From contig NZ_CP017704.1 of assembly GCF_002243645.1 (NCBI RefSeq), forward strand, positions 1,651,501 through 1,715,500: 64,000 bases of DNA, in the 5' to 3' direction. Shown in pieces: positions 55,347-64,000 of the stretch (positions are counted from its first letter, which is position 1; each line of letters starts with the position of its first letter). Source of the DNA: Peribacillus simplex NBRC 15720 = DSM 1321. Lineage in GTDB: Bacteria; Bacillota; Bacilli; Bacillales; DSM-1321. The notes beneath the pieces were generated by a model. That model was not told where the DNA came from and did not search any database. It saw only the letters and a program-made list of their open reading frames with translations. The position numbers and the translations under genes were made by a program.

Positions 55347-56870
55347 TTAGCTATTTGACTCTTTTTGTATTGATACCTTATGCCCTACCGTTGTTGTCTC
55401 CAAATTATCGGTACCTTGATGATTATAATTTATGTTTTTTGTCATCAGGCTTACAACCACCAAGACTACGATATTAACAAGTAGGGCGATAATTCCTACA
55501 TTCAAGTCTTTAATAGCTTGCGGAAGATAAGGAAACAGTTGACCGATTTTTATGTTCCCTAGTTCCATAATAGAGACCAGCACTCCTCCTGTTATAATCC
55601 CGGCAAATGCTCCATGTTTGGTTACAAAATTCTTTCTCATCAAACTTGCGAAAAATGCAGGAGCAAGTTGTGTAATGAAATTATAAGCGATTAAAGCGAG
55701 ACTAAAGAGGGTGTTTCCACCTTTAAAGGTCAAGTAAATCCCTACAAGTGAAATAAGGGGAACCAAGTATTTTACCAGTTTTGCAATTTGATTTTCCGTT
55801 GCCGATGGAGTGAATACGCTATAAACATTCTTCGCCAGCAATGTTGATATAGACATCAACAGCATGGAACTTGGCACTAGGGCGGCTAATACGCCAGTGC
55901 CACCAATTAAGCCCACAAACCATGGATCAAAATCCTGTTTAGAAAGCTGCAGCAGGATAAGGTCGGCTTCGCCTCCTTTTAATCCAGGCGTCTGTAAGAT
56001 AGCTGCAAATCCAACAAAAAAGGCAAACAATAAAATCAATTGGTACATTGGCATTAGGATTGCATTTTTTCGTAGGGCTTTCTCGCTAGAGGCAGCATAA
56101 ATAGGAGAAAACCCGTGCGGCCACATATAAAATCCAATAGAGCTTAATACAACGGTCGATATATACCATGAAACACTCATTCCCTGATCTGGAAGTATGG
56201 TATAGTTCGGCTTTGCCTGTTCAATAGCCTCATACATAGGTTGAATACCGCCATAATAATGAAGTGGGAAATAAACTCCTAAAAATACAACAATGCCAAG
56301 AATCAGAATATCCTTCAAAATAGCTGTCCTGGCAGAACCGTGTATACCGGAAACCATTACAAAAATGGTAACACCAAATGCTCCAACCCAAATGGCAGCT
56401 GTAGAAGATATGACCCCATAGGATGTTGCAGAAACGATATATCCTAACCCCTTCAATTGCAGGACTAAGTAGCAAGTACAAGCTATAACACCTATCACAG
56501 CAACAAGCACACCAAGATATGGACTTTGATATTTTTTCACAAAAAAATCAGATTGGGAAACTAATTGGTGTTTCTTTGCATACCTCCAGATTGCCGGAAA
56601 TGTCCAATAGGAGATGACTGTAGCCAGACAGCCATATGTCACGATACTAAAGATGGAACCACCTTCCCCATAAGCCGAACCACTTGCACCTAAAAAGGTA
56701 AAGGTAGTATACATTTCACCTGCGGATAAGAGGAAAATCAATAGGGCTCCCATTCCGCGACCTCCAACTGACCATTGTTCTAAGTTCATTTCTTTCCCTT
56801 TTTTAGCCTGGATACCAATCAAAACAGAAATGACGAAAAAAAACAGGATAAAAAAAACGGCAATATTCAT
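55347..56870 (-). CDS. Sodium:solute symporter (SSS family, YhjB-like)
   Basis: Na+-coupled membrane transporter of 507 residues with about 13 helices. The SSS features GRGMGALLIFLLSAGEMYTTFTFLG near 37-61 and the GTGVLAALVPSSMLLMSISTLLAKNV stretch (Na2-site region) are present. Its ATG overlaps the DUF3311 gene stop by four bases, so the two are translated together; SSS plus DUF3311 pairs are a known unit (B. subtilis YhjB-YhjC). With the M20 amidohydrolase in the same operon it probably imports an N-acyl or amide compound. Confidence 0.9.
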   Translation of the reverse strand: MNIAVFFILFFFVISVLIGIQAKKGKEMNLEQWSVGGRGMGALLIFLLSAGEMYTTFTFLGASGSAYGEGGSIFSIVTYGCLATVISYWTFPAIWRYAKKHQLVSQSDFFVKKYQSPYLGVLVAVIGVIACTCYLVLQLKGLGYIVSATSYGVISSTAAIWVGAFGVTIFVMVSGIHGSARTAILKDILILGIVVFLGVYFPLHYYGGIQPMYEAIEQAKPNYTILPDQGMSVSWYISTVVLSSIGFYMWPHGFSPIYAASSEKALRKNAILMPMYQLILLFAFFVGFAAILQTPGLKGGEADLILLQLSKQDFDPWFVGLIGGTGVLAALVPSSMLLMSISTLLAKNVYSVFTPSATENQIAKLVKYLVPLISLVGIYLTFKGGNTLFSLALIAYNFITQLAPAFFASLMRKNFVTKHGAFAGIITGGVLVSIMELGNIKIGQLFPYLPQAIKDLNVGIIALLVNIVVLVVVSLMTKNINYNHQGTDNLETTTVGHKVSIQKESNS

Positions 56871-57067
56871 CTTGAATCTCCCTTCTGATTAGCAGGATCC
56901 AGTAGATAAATAATCCCCATTATACCTGTGGTTAGCACAGACCAAAGTACAATCCAAAAATGAAAAAATGGCATACCCAGAACATAGGGAGTTACTTTAT
57001 TTGTAAACAAAGCTCCCACAATAAAGCCAAGAAACGGGATAATTCCGAGCCAATATATTTTTTTCAA
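56867..57067 (-). CDS. DUF3311 small membrane protein (YhjC-like)
   Basis: Protein of 66 residues with two helices (WLGIIPFLGFIVGALFTN and FHFWIVLWSVLTTGIMGIIY) and LDPANQKGD tail, typical of DUF3311 proteins that accompany SSS symporters, probably as an accessory subunit. The start is TTG behind GGGGGTTAAG. It sits between the M20 enzyme gene (12 bases away) and the symporter (overlap). Confidence 0.85.
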   Translation of the reverse strand: MKKIYWLGIIPFLGFIVGALFTNKVTPYVLGMPFFHFWIVLWSVLTTGIMGIIYLLDPANQKGDSR

Positions 57068-57079
57068 ACTCTTAACCCC

Positions 57080-58267
57080 CTAGTATGTTAGATTTAACAT
57101 TTTAAAAGTCCCATGAACAAATAACTTCACCCCATACTGTAAAGCCTGTTCATCGACTGTAAATTTGGGATGATGGTGAGGATATATAATCCCTTTTTCT
57201 TCATTACGAGCTCCTATAACAATATAAGATCCCGGAACTACTTTTTGAAATGCAGAGAAGTCTTCACTTCCCATAACTGGCTTTGAAACTTCTCGACTTT
57301 CTTCACCAAATACTTCACAAACCGTTTCGTCCATCAATCGGGTAACTTCTTCATCATTAACGGTAGGAGCATAACCAAACTGATAATCGAATTCATAAGT
57401 AGCTCCATGTGCTTCAGTAATCCCTTTTACTATCCGTTCGATAAAATTCGGGATTTCTTCCCGCAGTTCCGGATTGAAGCTTCGAACTGATCCACCAATG
57501 CTTACTTTACTTGGAATAACATTAATCGCACTTCCCGCATGGAACTGAGTCACTGAAATCACCAGAGCTTCCTGGGCATCTCGATACCTCGAAACAATGT
57601 GCTGGAGATTGGATACAACCTGTGTTCCAATCGCTATGGGATCTACGGTAAGTTCAGGCTGTGAGGCGTGCCCCCCTTTACCCACCACGGTAATGTTAAA
57701 AGTATCAGCTCCAGCCATTATCGGACCGTAACCCAAACCAATTTTCCCTAAAGGAAGAGTCGACAAGAGATGGGTGCCAATGATCATATCCACCCCATCC
57801 AGCACACCGGCTCTCACCATTTCTTGAGCTCCACCGGGCGGTAGTTCCTCAGCATGTTGAAATAAAAAGCGCACCTCCCCTTTAATTTGATCCTTTAACT
57901 GTGTAAGAATTTTTGCTGCTCCAAGCAGCATCGCCGTATGCCCATCATGTCCGCAAGCATGCATAACTCCTGAATTCTGTGACACAAAGTCAAAATCATT
58001 CTCTTCTTCAATTGGAAGCGCATCCATATCTGCCCGCAGTGCAATAACCTTCCCAGGCTGCTGACCGATCAAACGAGCCATTATACTCGTTTTTGTCGGA
58101 CGTGAAATTTCCAATTCACCAAAAGTTTGTAGCGTTTCATAAACAAATTGTGCTGTTTTTTCCTCCTGAAAAGACAGCTCCGGATACTTATGTAAATATC
58201 TTCTCCAAGCAATCACTTCATCTTTAACAGCCTCGATTAAATCATGAATCATTATAGTTTGAGACAT
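57080..58267 (-). CDS. M20-family metal-dependent amidohydrolase
   Basis: Cytosolic di-metal hydrolase of 395 residues of the aminoacylase/IAA-amino-acid-hydrolase type (AmhX, HipO, YxeP relatives). It has RRYLHKYPELSFQE, RADMDALPI, the metal motif HACGHDGHTAML, QHAEELPPGGA, the dimerisation-domain GKGGHASQPE and MGSEDFSAF. It cleaves N-acyl or amide bonds of amino acid conjugates; the exact substrate is unknown. First gene of the operon with DUF3311 and the symporter, behind a clear promoter and operator. Confidence 0.92.
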   Translation of the reverse strand: MSQTIMIHDLIEAVKDEVIAWRRYLHKYPELSFQEEKTAQFVYETLQTFGELEISRPTKTSIMARLIGQQPGKVIALRADMDALPIEEENDFDFVSQNSGVMHACGHDGHTAMLLGAAKILTQLKDQIKGEVRFLFQHAEELPPGGAQEMVRAGVLDGVDMIIGTHLLSTLPLGKIGLGYGPIMAGADTFNITVVGKGGHASQPELTVDPIAIGTQVVSNLQHIVSRYRDAQEALVISVTQFHAGSAINVIPSKVSIGGSVRSFNPELREEIPNFIERIVKGITEAHGATYEFDYQFGYAPTVNDEEVTRLMDETVCEVFGEESREVSKPVMGSEDFSAFQKVVPGSYIVIGARNEEKGIIYPHHHPKFTVDEQALQYGVKLFVHGTFKMLNLTY

Positions 58268-58321
58268 CCACTACAACCCCTTTTTCATTCAATTTACATA
58301 CCAACCTCTAATTTAGGATAG

Positions 58322-58375
58322 TTTAAGGAAAAAATTCCTTAAATAGAGTATAATCTCACATGGTCTTTATTACAA
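58322..58375 (-). promoter_or_regulatory. Promoter and operator of the M20-symporter operon
   Basis: Minus strand: TTGTAA (58375-58370), exactly 17 bases, TATACT (58352-58347). Directly downstream is the perfect inverted repeat TTTAAGGAA-TTTT-TTCCTTAAA (58343-58322), covering the expected transcription start. This is a repressor-type position; the regulator gene next door is the natural candidate. Confidence 0.6.
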
Positions 58376-58411
58376 TTATTTTTTGAAAATTCCAAACTGT
58401 TTTTTTGCACT

Positions 58412-58439
58412 AAAAAAGCACCCAAATTATGGGTGCTTG
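58412..58439 (-). terminator. Terminator after regulator gene
   Basis: AAGCACCC / GGGTGCTT stem with a seven-base loop and six Ts on the minus strand. Confidence 0.85.
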
Positions 58440-58443
58440 TAAT

Positions 58444-59742
58444 TTATAATAATTGATAAATTTTACTCGGTCTTCCACGGGTGGCGTTAGCCTCTTCACC
58501 TACACATTGTGCCAAATCAACTTCGCACATATCCGCAACAATACGCCGTACATTGCGCTCTGTCATTTCAAGATGTGTCGCTAAGTCCTTTGTAGTAAAA
58601 TCACTCCAGCCCATTCTTTGAACTAGAGCCGATATCTTCTTATAGGTTTTAACACTGATATTTCCGTTTTTCAACTTTTCTATAAGGGGTTTATTGTGGG
58701 TACGGGTATCATATTGCAGTTCTTTCTTTTTGCCTGGTGATTCGATAATTTTGCCATCATCTTGAATAATCACAATTTCTCGCTTCTTCATCTCTTTTGA
58801 ATGTTGAATAGCACGAAAAGCATTGATTTCCGCCGAATAGGCAGTCTCGCCGAAGCCAATTCCAACGGCAACGGTTGTATCAGCTTCAAACGCCAATTTT
58901 TGGATGGTATCTTCGAGGGTAATGATTTCTCGTTCAATTGCGCCGCGAGAACTAAAAATCATGTACCTCCCATTCCCTTTATCTGAAAAGGAACCATTTA
59001 TTTTTTCTCCAAGTTGAATCAACATTTCTTTTAGCCGAAGTTCCAAGTACTGTAAATGATAAGGAGTTTTCATTTCCTCTGCCACTTTGTCAAAGTATTC
59101 GACTTCAATGATCTCCACTCCGATTTGTGTATCCTTAAAGTAGGAAGTCTTTACTTTTTCAGAAAGGATTCGAAGCGTTTGCCGCACTTCCATCTTACTC
59201 ATCGACATCCGGTACGCTGGAATGCCATACTCCCTTAAAGCTTCACACACGGACGGAAAACAAGAAAAAGCACCTTCTGTCTTTCCCGTATTCCATAAAT
59301 TCAAGTGAAAATGTACCAATTCATCCGTATCAACCTCTGTCTCAAACACTTTCGTATAAATCTTTTTGGTTTTTATATTCAACTGTGACAAAGCTTCTTC
59401 GCTAATATTATTTGAGGACATAGTATCGATACTAAGATGCTCAATGATTTTCCCTTGTTCGTAGATCATCTCTAAAAAGGATTTATAAAAACCTGATTCC
59501 GTAGCAGGAACATGAACCATTATTTTATCTGTACTTAGTGTTTTTTTGGCAATTTCATAGGGAAGTGGACCTGAAAAGAGCCATGCATGTACGTGAGGAT
59601 TATGTTCTTTTACAATATTCTCCACTTCTTCGATCTTTACATAGGGCAATGAGATGAATTCCAACTCGTGTTTATATTCTTCTGCTAAGACTAAAATTTG
59701 TTCTATAGAAGTTTTTAGACCGACTAGTCCGATTTTATACAT
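58444..59742 (-). CDS. Transcriptional regulator with GTP-cyclohydrolase-III-like central domain
   Basis: Protein of 432 residues. The N-terminal half resembles an alpha/beta effector domain (KIGLVGLKTSIEQILVL...VHAWLFSGPLPYEIA). The centre (about 225-325) has a degenerate nucleotide-cyclase-like fold with VAVGIGFGETAYSAEINAF. The C-terminus is a winged helix (DFTTKDLATHLEMTERNVRRIVADM) and TRGRPSKIYQL. The ATG at 59742 follows AAAGGAAG and overlaps the end of the preceding small gene. It probably controls the adjacent M20-symporter operon. No characterised homologue comes to mind. Confidence 0.7.
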   Translation of the reverse strand: MYKIGLVGLKTSIEQILVLAEEYKHELEFISLPYVKIEEVENIVKEHNPHVHAWLFSGPLPYEIAKKTLSTDKIMVHVPATESGFYKSFLEMIYEQGKIIEHLSIDTMSSNNISEEALSQLNIKTKKIYTKVFETEVDTDELVHFHLNLWNTGKTEGAFSCFPSVCEALREYGIPAYRMSMSKMEVRQTLRILSEKVKTSYFKDTQIGVEIIEVEYFDKVAEEMKTPYHLQYLELRLKEMLIQLGEKINGSFSDKGNGRYMIFSSRGAIEREIITLEDTIQKLAFEADTTVAVGIGFGETAYSAEINAFRAIQHSKEMKKREIVIIQDDGKIIESPGKKKELQYDTRTHNKPLIEKLKNGNISVKTYKKISALVQRMGWSDFTTKDLATHLEMTERNVRRIVADMCEVDLAQCVGEEANATRGRPSKIYQLL

Positions 59743-60007
59743 CCAGTAATCGACTTCCTTTATCATCTTTAATATATTCATGGTTCTTTGTAGAATATCC
59801 TGGTTTAACGTAAGTCATATTATCGTAAATTTTAATTCTTTTGCTGTCTAACTTTTGCTCAATTTGTATTGAGTCCTGTTGATTAGTTTTGTATGTTACT
59901 CTTGATCCTAACAGCAGCAAAAAGAAAAGAATGATAGAAATGAAATATAAAGCTGTATACACATCAACGTCAACTTTTCCCTTCAGTACCATTTTATCAT
60001 GCGGCAT
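59735..60007 (-). CDS. Small membrane protein, 90 residues
   Basis: One hydrophobic helix (about 18-37, LYFISIILFFLLLLGS) and a charged C-terminal tail (IQIEQKLDSKRIKIYDNM). Its stop lies eight bases inside the regulator gene, so the two are translationally coupled. The ribosome site is poor and the start uncertain (Met6 also possible). Might be a membrane sensor or anchor for the regulator; purely contextual. Confidence 0.45.
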   Translation of the reverse strand: MPHDKMVLKGKVDVDVYTALYFISIILFFLLLLGSRVTYKTNQQDSIQIEQKLDSKRIKIYDNMTYVKPGYSTKNHEYIKDDKGSRLLDV

Positions 60008-60149
60008 GAAGGAAAAACACGTTGTATACCTTATTCAAATGATACATAACCACTTTTCCATCTCATTCGATTTTTAGCACAAATAATCCATTTTTATTAT
60101 AAAACGATACTGATTGAAAATTATTTGGTGAAACACTTATTTTTGGAAA

Positions 60150-60795
60150 ACTCGTGCTGTAAACTATCGGGGGGATTGTGTTCGGGAAACCTTTGTCTTT
60201 TGAAAATAACGAAGAGGGTTTTTTTTAGATTACTAAACTGGTTCAAGGAACTAAAACACATGAAAAAGCTAGACACAACGATAGTCGGAATGGAACCTTC
60301 CGGTCATTATTGGGTGAACCTTTCAAAGTGGCTATTCAAACAAAAGATTGATGTAGTCACGGTCAATCCTCACCATGTCAAAAGAAACAAAGAAAATCGT
60401 GATAATACGAAATCCAAAAGTGATAAAAAAAGATGCCCTTGTCATCGCTGATGTAGTGAAGAATGGCTACTATGCCTTCGTTCGTTCCATTTCATAATCA
60501 TTAGAAAAAACTTCGTGTCCTTATGGTCTAACCGAGATGTGATCGTTAAGCGTCTTGTAAGCTCCATCAACCAAATTAATCGCTGGGTGGATGTTGTTTT
60601 CCCGAGCTCCGGCAAGTGTTTAAAGACGTATCATGTAAAGTGGCAATCACAATCCTACCACTCTTTCCTACCCCAGCTGAATTATGTTCCTTACAGCCTC
60701 AAGATATCGTAACCGGGTGGAAATTATGTATGAAGCGACATTCCAGGCATAAAAGAGCCCGTTCCCTGCTTGCATGCAGGATTGCACCTCGCTGA
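60150..60795 (+). pseudogene. IS110-family transposase remnant
   Basis: Pieces of a DEDD transposase in changing frames: GIVFGKPLSFENNEEGF, then TTIVGMEPSGHYWVNLSKWL with NPHHVKRNKEN, then DALVIADVVKNGYYAFVRS, NRDVIVKRLVSSINQINRWV, and FPTPAELCSLQPQDIVTGW. Breaks include runs of T (60218-60225) and A, and two internal stops. The C-terminal Ser-motif domain is lost and no IS ends are visible. It marks an old insertion splitting the catabolic cluster. Confidence 0.85.
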
Positions 60796-60851
60796 GGCAA
60801 GCTCTGGCACCAGAACCTTCCTTTCAACTAATTTTGGGTACCTTTTTCGAT

Positions 60852-60890
60852 AAAAAACCACGTAACATTACAAAGATTACGTGGTTTGCA
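60852..60890 (-). terminator. Terminator after YtcJ-like gene
   Basis: AAACCACGTAA / TTACGTGGTTT stem with a T tract on the minus strand, 13 bases past the stop. Confidence 0.85.
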
Positions 60891-60902
60891 AACTATAATA
60901 TA

Positions 60903-62522
60903 TTAAATTTTCACTGATTGTTCTTCTTGATAGATAATTTCACCATCAATAATAGTTGTTTCTACTTTTAAATCTTTAATTTGGTTTGGGCTGACACTTA
61001 AAATGCTGTCATTTAATATAACTAAATCCGCCAACTTTCCGACCTCTATGCTTCCTTTTATCTCTTCTTCAAAACTCGCATAAGCGCCATTCCAGGTGTA
61101 TAGTTTAATAGCTTCCATTACGTTTATAGATTGATTAGCACCAAACTCCATTCCAGACTGGCTTTTTCTATTGACAGCAACATGAATTCCTAATAAAGGA
61201 TTATAGTCTGTAACTGGCGCATCCGATCCACCTGCTGCCATGATGCCACGATCAATAAAATCACGAACAGCATACATGTGATTAACACGATCACCATAGT
61301 GTTGGACATATATCTCTCCGAATTCATATGGAAATGGAGGATTTGGAATAGGAACCATCTCGAGTTTTTTCATTCTCTCTTGTAAATCTGGTGAAGAAAT
61401 TCCCGCGTGCTCAATCCGATGACGATGGTTTTTTCTTGGTGATTCCTCCAACGCCTTTTCCACACAATTCAAATAGATTTCAATGGCTTTATCACCTTGT
61501 GCATGTACAGTGATTTGATAGCCTTTTTTATGTGCTTCACCTAAAACCCGATAGATTTCTTCCTCACTATAATAAAGAATGCCATAATTGTTAGAGTCAC
61601 TGGAGTACGACTCACGAGTTGCAATTGTAGGCCCGGTGCTACTTCCATCTGTAAACAATTTAACTGGTCCAACTTTGAATCTCTCATCTCCGGTACCAGT
61701 TACCACACCAGCTTCGACCATTTTATTAACAAATTCATGGGAGTTATTCACCTGACATATCATTGCATATATTCGGACACGAATATCCTTACTCTTCACA
61801 GCTTGTTGCAGTAAACGGTAACTCTCAGGACCATTTCCACCTGCCTCATGTATACTTGTTATGCCCGCTGCAACGAAATGATCTGATGCAATTTTCACAG
61901 CCTTCATCAGTTCACTTTCTGTATAACTTGCAAACTCGTTCATACTCATATTTACTGCTTCAATTAATTTTCCTGTAAGCCTTCCTGCCTTATTCTTTTC
62001 AATAACTCCCCCATTAGGATCCGGGGTGTTCTCGTTAATTTGCGCAATTTCTAATGCTTTGCTGTTCACCACGCTTATATGGCTGCAAGTACGTGATACA
62101 ATAATGGGGTGTTCATCTGAAATTTCATCTAGCTCAGCGATTGTTGGATAACGCTTTTCTTTCACACCGGTTTCATTAAAGCCCCAAGCACGTATCCATT
62201 CACCTTTAGGAGTTACTAAGGCTTTCTTTTTCAGGTCATCTAACAAAGCCTCGATAGAATCGATATGTTCAGCTTTACAACTTACCGCCAACTGATTCAC
62301 CCCATAAAAAATGAGGTGAATATGAGAATCAATGAATCCAGGAAGAAGCGTTTTTCCTTTCAAGTCAATTACATCCGTTTTTTCTCCTATAAAACTCTTA
62401 ACCTCCTGATTTGAACCAACAACTGCGATACGATTATCCTTTATTGCTACAGCTTCGACTACTGTATTCTTTTGGTCTACTGTAATAACTTCTCCATTTA
62501 TCAATACAACATCAGCTTTCAT
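60903..62522 (-). CDS. Metal-dependent amidohydrolase, YtcJ-like
   Basis: Amidohydrolase-superfamily enzyme of 539 residues. The N-terminal beta-domain (ADVVLINGEVITVD) is followed by GKTLLPGFIDSHIHL (metal HxH), IHEAGG, the carboxylate/His ligands in TVHAQGDKAIEIYL and RIEHAG, and AAGGSDAPVTDYNPL (catalytic Asp); it ends with LADLVILNDSIL. YtcJ/NfdA-type enzymes hydrolyse N-substituted formamides or similar amides. AAAGGGATGAG precedes the ATG. In line with the cupin and the MATE exporter on the same strand. Confidence 0.9.
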   Translation of the reverse strand: MKADVVLINGEVITVDQKNTVVEAVAIKDNRIAVVGSNQEVKSFIGEKTDVIDLKGKTLLPGFIDSHIHLIFYGVNQLAVSCKAEHIDSIEALLDDLKKKALVTPKGEWIRAWGFNETGVKEKRYPTIAELDEISDEHPIIVSRTCSHISVVNSKALEIAQINENTPDPNGGVIEKNKAGRLTGKLIEAVNMSMNEFASYTESELMKAVKIASDHFVAAGITSIHEAGGNGPESYRLLQQAVKSKDIRVRIYAMICQVNNSHEFVNKMVEAGVVTGTGDERFKVGPVKLFTDGSSTGPTIATRESYSSDSNNYGILYYSEEEIYRVLGEAHKKGYQITVHAQGDKAIEIYLNCVEKALEESPRKNHRHRIEHAGISSPDLQERMKKLEMVPIPNPPFPYEFGEIYVQHYGDRVNHMYAVRDFIDRGIMAAGGSDAPVTDYNPLLGIHVAVNRKSQSGMEFGANQSINVMEAIKLYTWNGAYASFEEEIKGSIEVGKLADLVILNDSILSVSPNQIKDLKVETTIIDGEIIYQEEQSVKI

Positions 62523-62613
62523 AAACTCATCCCTTTCGAAATTACTCTTTTAGAGTGATCAATTCAGTATTTAGCATTCATCTGCTTAAAATTTGCCCAC
62601 TCCCCATTTCACA

Positions 62614-62895
62614 TTATTTCAGATTGATCTCATGGTTCATTTTATAATTCTTTTTCAAAAATACTGGACACTCCCATTCACAGACAAGGTCCTTAGCCAA
62701 GGAAACGACCCAGCCCTTTGTAATAAGATACTTTTCTCCATCAACAGAAATAAACACTTCACCGTCTGTCACATAGAAAACTTCCTGTTCTTCTAGATGC
62801 CACGTTCCTTTATTCGGTTCGCCTACCCATGGTTCCCACGTGTCAACACCTAGTTCTTGTGCTTCTTCTGCTGTAAGTTTTTTCGCAAAAAACAT
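62614..62895 (-). CDS. Cupin-domain protein (DUF861, EutQ-like)
   Basis: Single cupin barrel of 93 residues: WEPWVGEPNKGTWHLEEQEV, FYVTDGEVFISVDG, YLITKGWVVSLAKDLVCEWE. It belongs with the cupin_3/(S)-ureidoglycine aminohydrolase-like group; the metal-binding residues are only partly kept. GAGAGGATCATC precedes the ATG. It lies 91 bases before the amidohydrolase gene and may process or bind the same small compound. Confidence 0.8.
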   Translation of the reverse strand: MFFAKKLTAEEAQELGVDTWEPWVGEPNKGTWHLEEQEVFYVTDGEVFISVDGEKYLITKGWVVSLAKDLVCEWECPVFLKKNYKMNHEINLK

Positions 62896-62940
62896 GATGA
62901 TCCTCTCTCTTTCTTATAGGTAATTTTGAAGGAATAGGTT

Positions 62941-64000
62941 TTATAAACGTACTGTCTTAACATTTGTATCTTTTAAACGTTTGAACTCTTTTTTCATAAA
63001 GTATATGGCAATGAGAAGGCCTGGAATTTCTGCAGCAGGACCTGCGTACCATATACCTTCTACACCCCAGAATTTCGGGAAAATAAATAAAAACGGGAAC
63101 ATGAACAACAGCATTTTGCTAACACTGATAAACGTTGCGGACCAGTTTCTCTCTTGTGCTTCGAAATAACCGGAGATAAGCAAGCTGACTGCATTAAGCG
63201 TAAACAAAGAATTGAATACAACTGTCGTCCAAATGCCCAGTTTCTGCAATTCAGGATTACCAACGGAAAAAAATGACACAATTGGATCTGCAAAAATGAT
63301 TAGTATGGCTGTCACAATCACAAAGAAGGCAACCGTAAAAATGAGTCCCATCTTAATTGCTTGTTTAACACGATCAAGGTTGCCCGCACCGTAATTATAA
63401 CTAATGATCGGTTGAAGTCCTGTCATCCCACCGAGAGCTGCTAAGGCGAGCATATTTGTAATGTAACCGTTTTGAATCGTGAAAGCGGCAACGTGCAGCC
63501 CACCACCGTAGCTTTGCAGCATGTTGTTGAAGAAAATAATGGCAATAAACATCATGAACAGACTCGAGAAAGATGCAAAGCCCGTCCAAGCCACTTCACC
63601 GATCGTCTTGAGATTAATCATCATATCTTTCATTTTTGGCTTAAGTTTTGTTTTACCAAACCAGAAATAAAAGATCAGGAAAACAGGGATCGATTGAGAA
63701 ATCGTATTGGCCCATGAGGAACCCATCATCCCCATGTCATACTTCGTTACCATTATCCATTCTGTAATCCCACCAACAACTGCTGCGACTAACCAACTGT
63801 TCATTGATAAAACAGGTTTTTCATCGATATTTGTTAAAACACTTAATACAACGGCCAATATCGTTAATGGCAATGATACCCATAGCAGTCGGCTATATTG
63901 CACCGCATATGGAAGCGCTTCATCACTTGCTCCGAATAAGGTCATAATTTGATTTTCAAGGACCACTCCAATTACAGCTAGCAAAATGGAGAAGAAAAGA
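62941..64000 (-). CDS. MATE-family efflux transporter (partial at window end)
   Basis: C-terminal about 350 residues of a multidrug-and-toxin-extrusion-type transporter; the frame stays open past the window edge (position 64000), so the N-terminus is missing. About nine helices remain. GLQPIISYNYGAGNLDRVKQAIK is the MATE signature in the second half. It is followed after 45 bases by the cupin gene, suggesting a shared transcript. Substrate unknown. Confidence 0.88.
   Translation of the reverse strand, partial: LFFSILLAVIGVVLENQIMTLFGASDEALPYAVQYSRLLWVSLPLTILAVVLSVLTNIDEKPVLSMNSWLVAAVVGGITEWIMVTKYDMGMMGSSWANTISQSIPVFLIFYFWFGKTKLKPKMKDMMINLKTIGEVAWTGFASFSSLFMMFIAIIFFNNMLQSYGGGLHVAAFTIQNGYITNMLALAALGGMTGLQPIISYNYGAGNLDRVKQAIKMGLIFTVAFFVIVTAILIIFADPIVSFFSVGNPELQKLGIWTTVVFNSLFTLNAVSLLISGYFEAQERNWSATFISVSKMLLFMFPFLFIFPKFWGVEGIWYAGPAAEIPGLLIAIYFMKKEFKRLKDTNVKTVRL

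Overview
The window is AT-rich, low-GC Gram-positive DNA from a spore-forming Bacillaceae. Evidence for this is the spore genes prkA and yhbH, a YjcZ-type peptide, a small spore-protein-like gene, strong AGGAGG ribosome sites with many TTG starts, an M-box leader on mgtE, and a trmL/amidase/queG neighbourhood as in Bacillus subtilis. A Peribacillus (Bacillus simplex group) origin is my inference from protein resemblance. No replicon, phage or CRISPR array is visible.

Layout. 0.2-8 kb: galU, a cytochrome P450, an APC permease, and a GntR regulator with a CynX-type MFS exporter. 8.4-9.9 kb: a large AtxA/Mga-type regulator preceded by a 20-bp-period direct repeat. 11-19.5 kb, minus strand: a surface-polysaccharide locus (nucleotide-sugar dehydrogenase, Wzz-like modulator, tyrosine kinase, PHP phosphatase, EpsC-like 4,6-dehydratase broken by an in-frame stop, initiating sugar transferase, acetyltransferase, aminotransferase). 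It can make and load a bacillosamine-type sugar, but no flippase, polymerase or further glycosyltransferase is present. 20-25 kb: a lipoprotein, a large repeat-containing adhesin with a one-base frameshift, and a pair of tiny genes. 25-30.5 kb: a candidate small RNA, yhbH, two small proteins, prkA and a 29-residue membrane peptide.

30.6-36.2 kb is a glutamine/glutamate module: APC permease, glutaminase and the GlnK-GlnL two-component system read divergently. 36.2-40.1 kb is a Fur-box-controlled ferric siderophore ABC importer. 40.3-44.7 kb carries nfrA, trmL, an amidase-domain protein, queG and a B3/4-domain protein. Then come a tRNA-Gly(TCC), a YbjN-like protein, a frameshifted FUSC exporter, an MDR oxidoreductase and mgtE with its Mg2+ riboswitch. 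52-55 kb holds an alpha/beta hydrolase lipoprotein and small genes. 55.3-64 kb is a catabolic and transport cluster: a Na+ symporter with its DUF3311 partner, an M20 amidohydrolase, a regulator with a clear operator candidate, a decayed IS110 transposase, a YtcJ-type amidohydrolase, a cupin and a MATE exporter cut by the window edge.

Themes. Three envelope-related genes are each interrupted by a single lesion: the dehydratase, the adhesin and the FUSC exporter. A composite hairpin repeat occurs twice in opposite orientation. Several leaders carry regulatory structure: the M-box, a possible attenuator ahead of the polysaccharide operon, a Fur box, and operators at the GntR and M20 operons. The least explained items are the candidate small RNA near 25.4 kb, the tiny-gene pair at 24.6-25.0 kb and the AtxA-like regulator.
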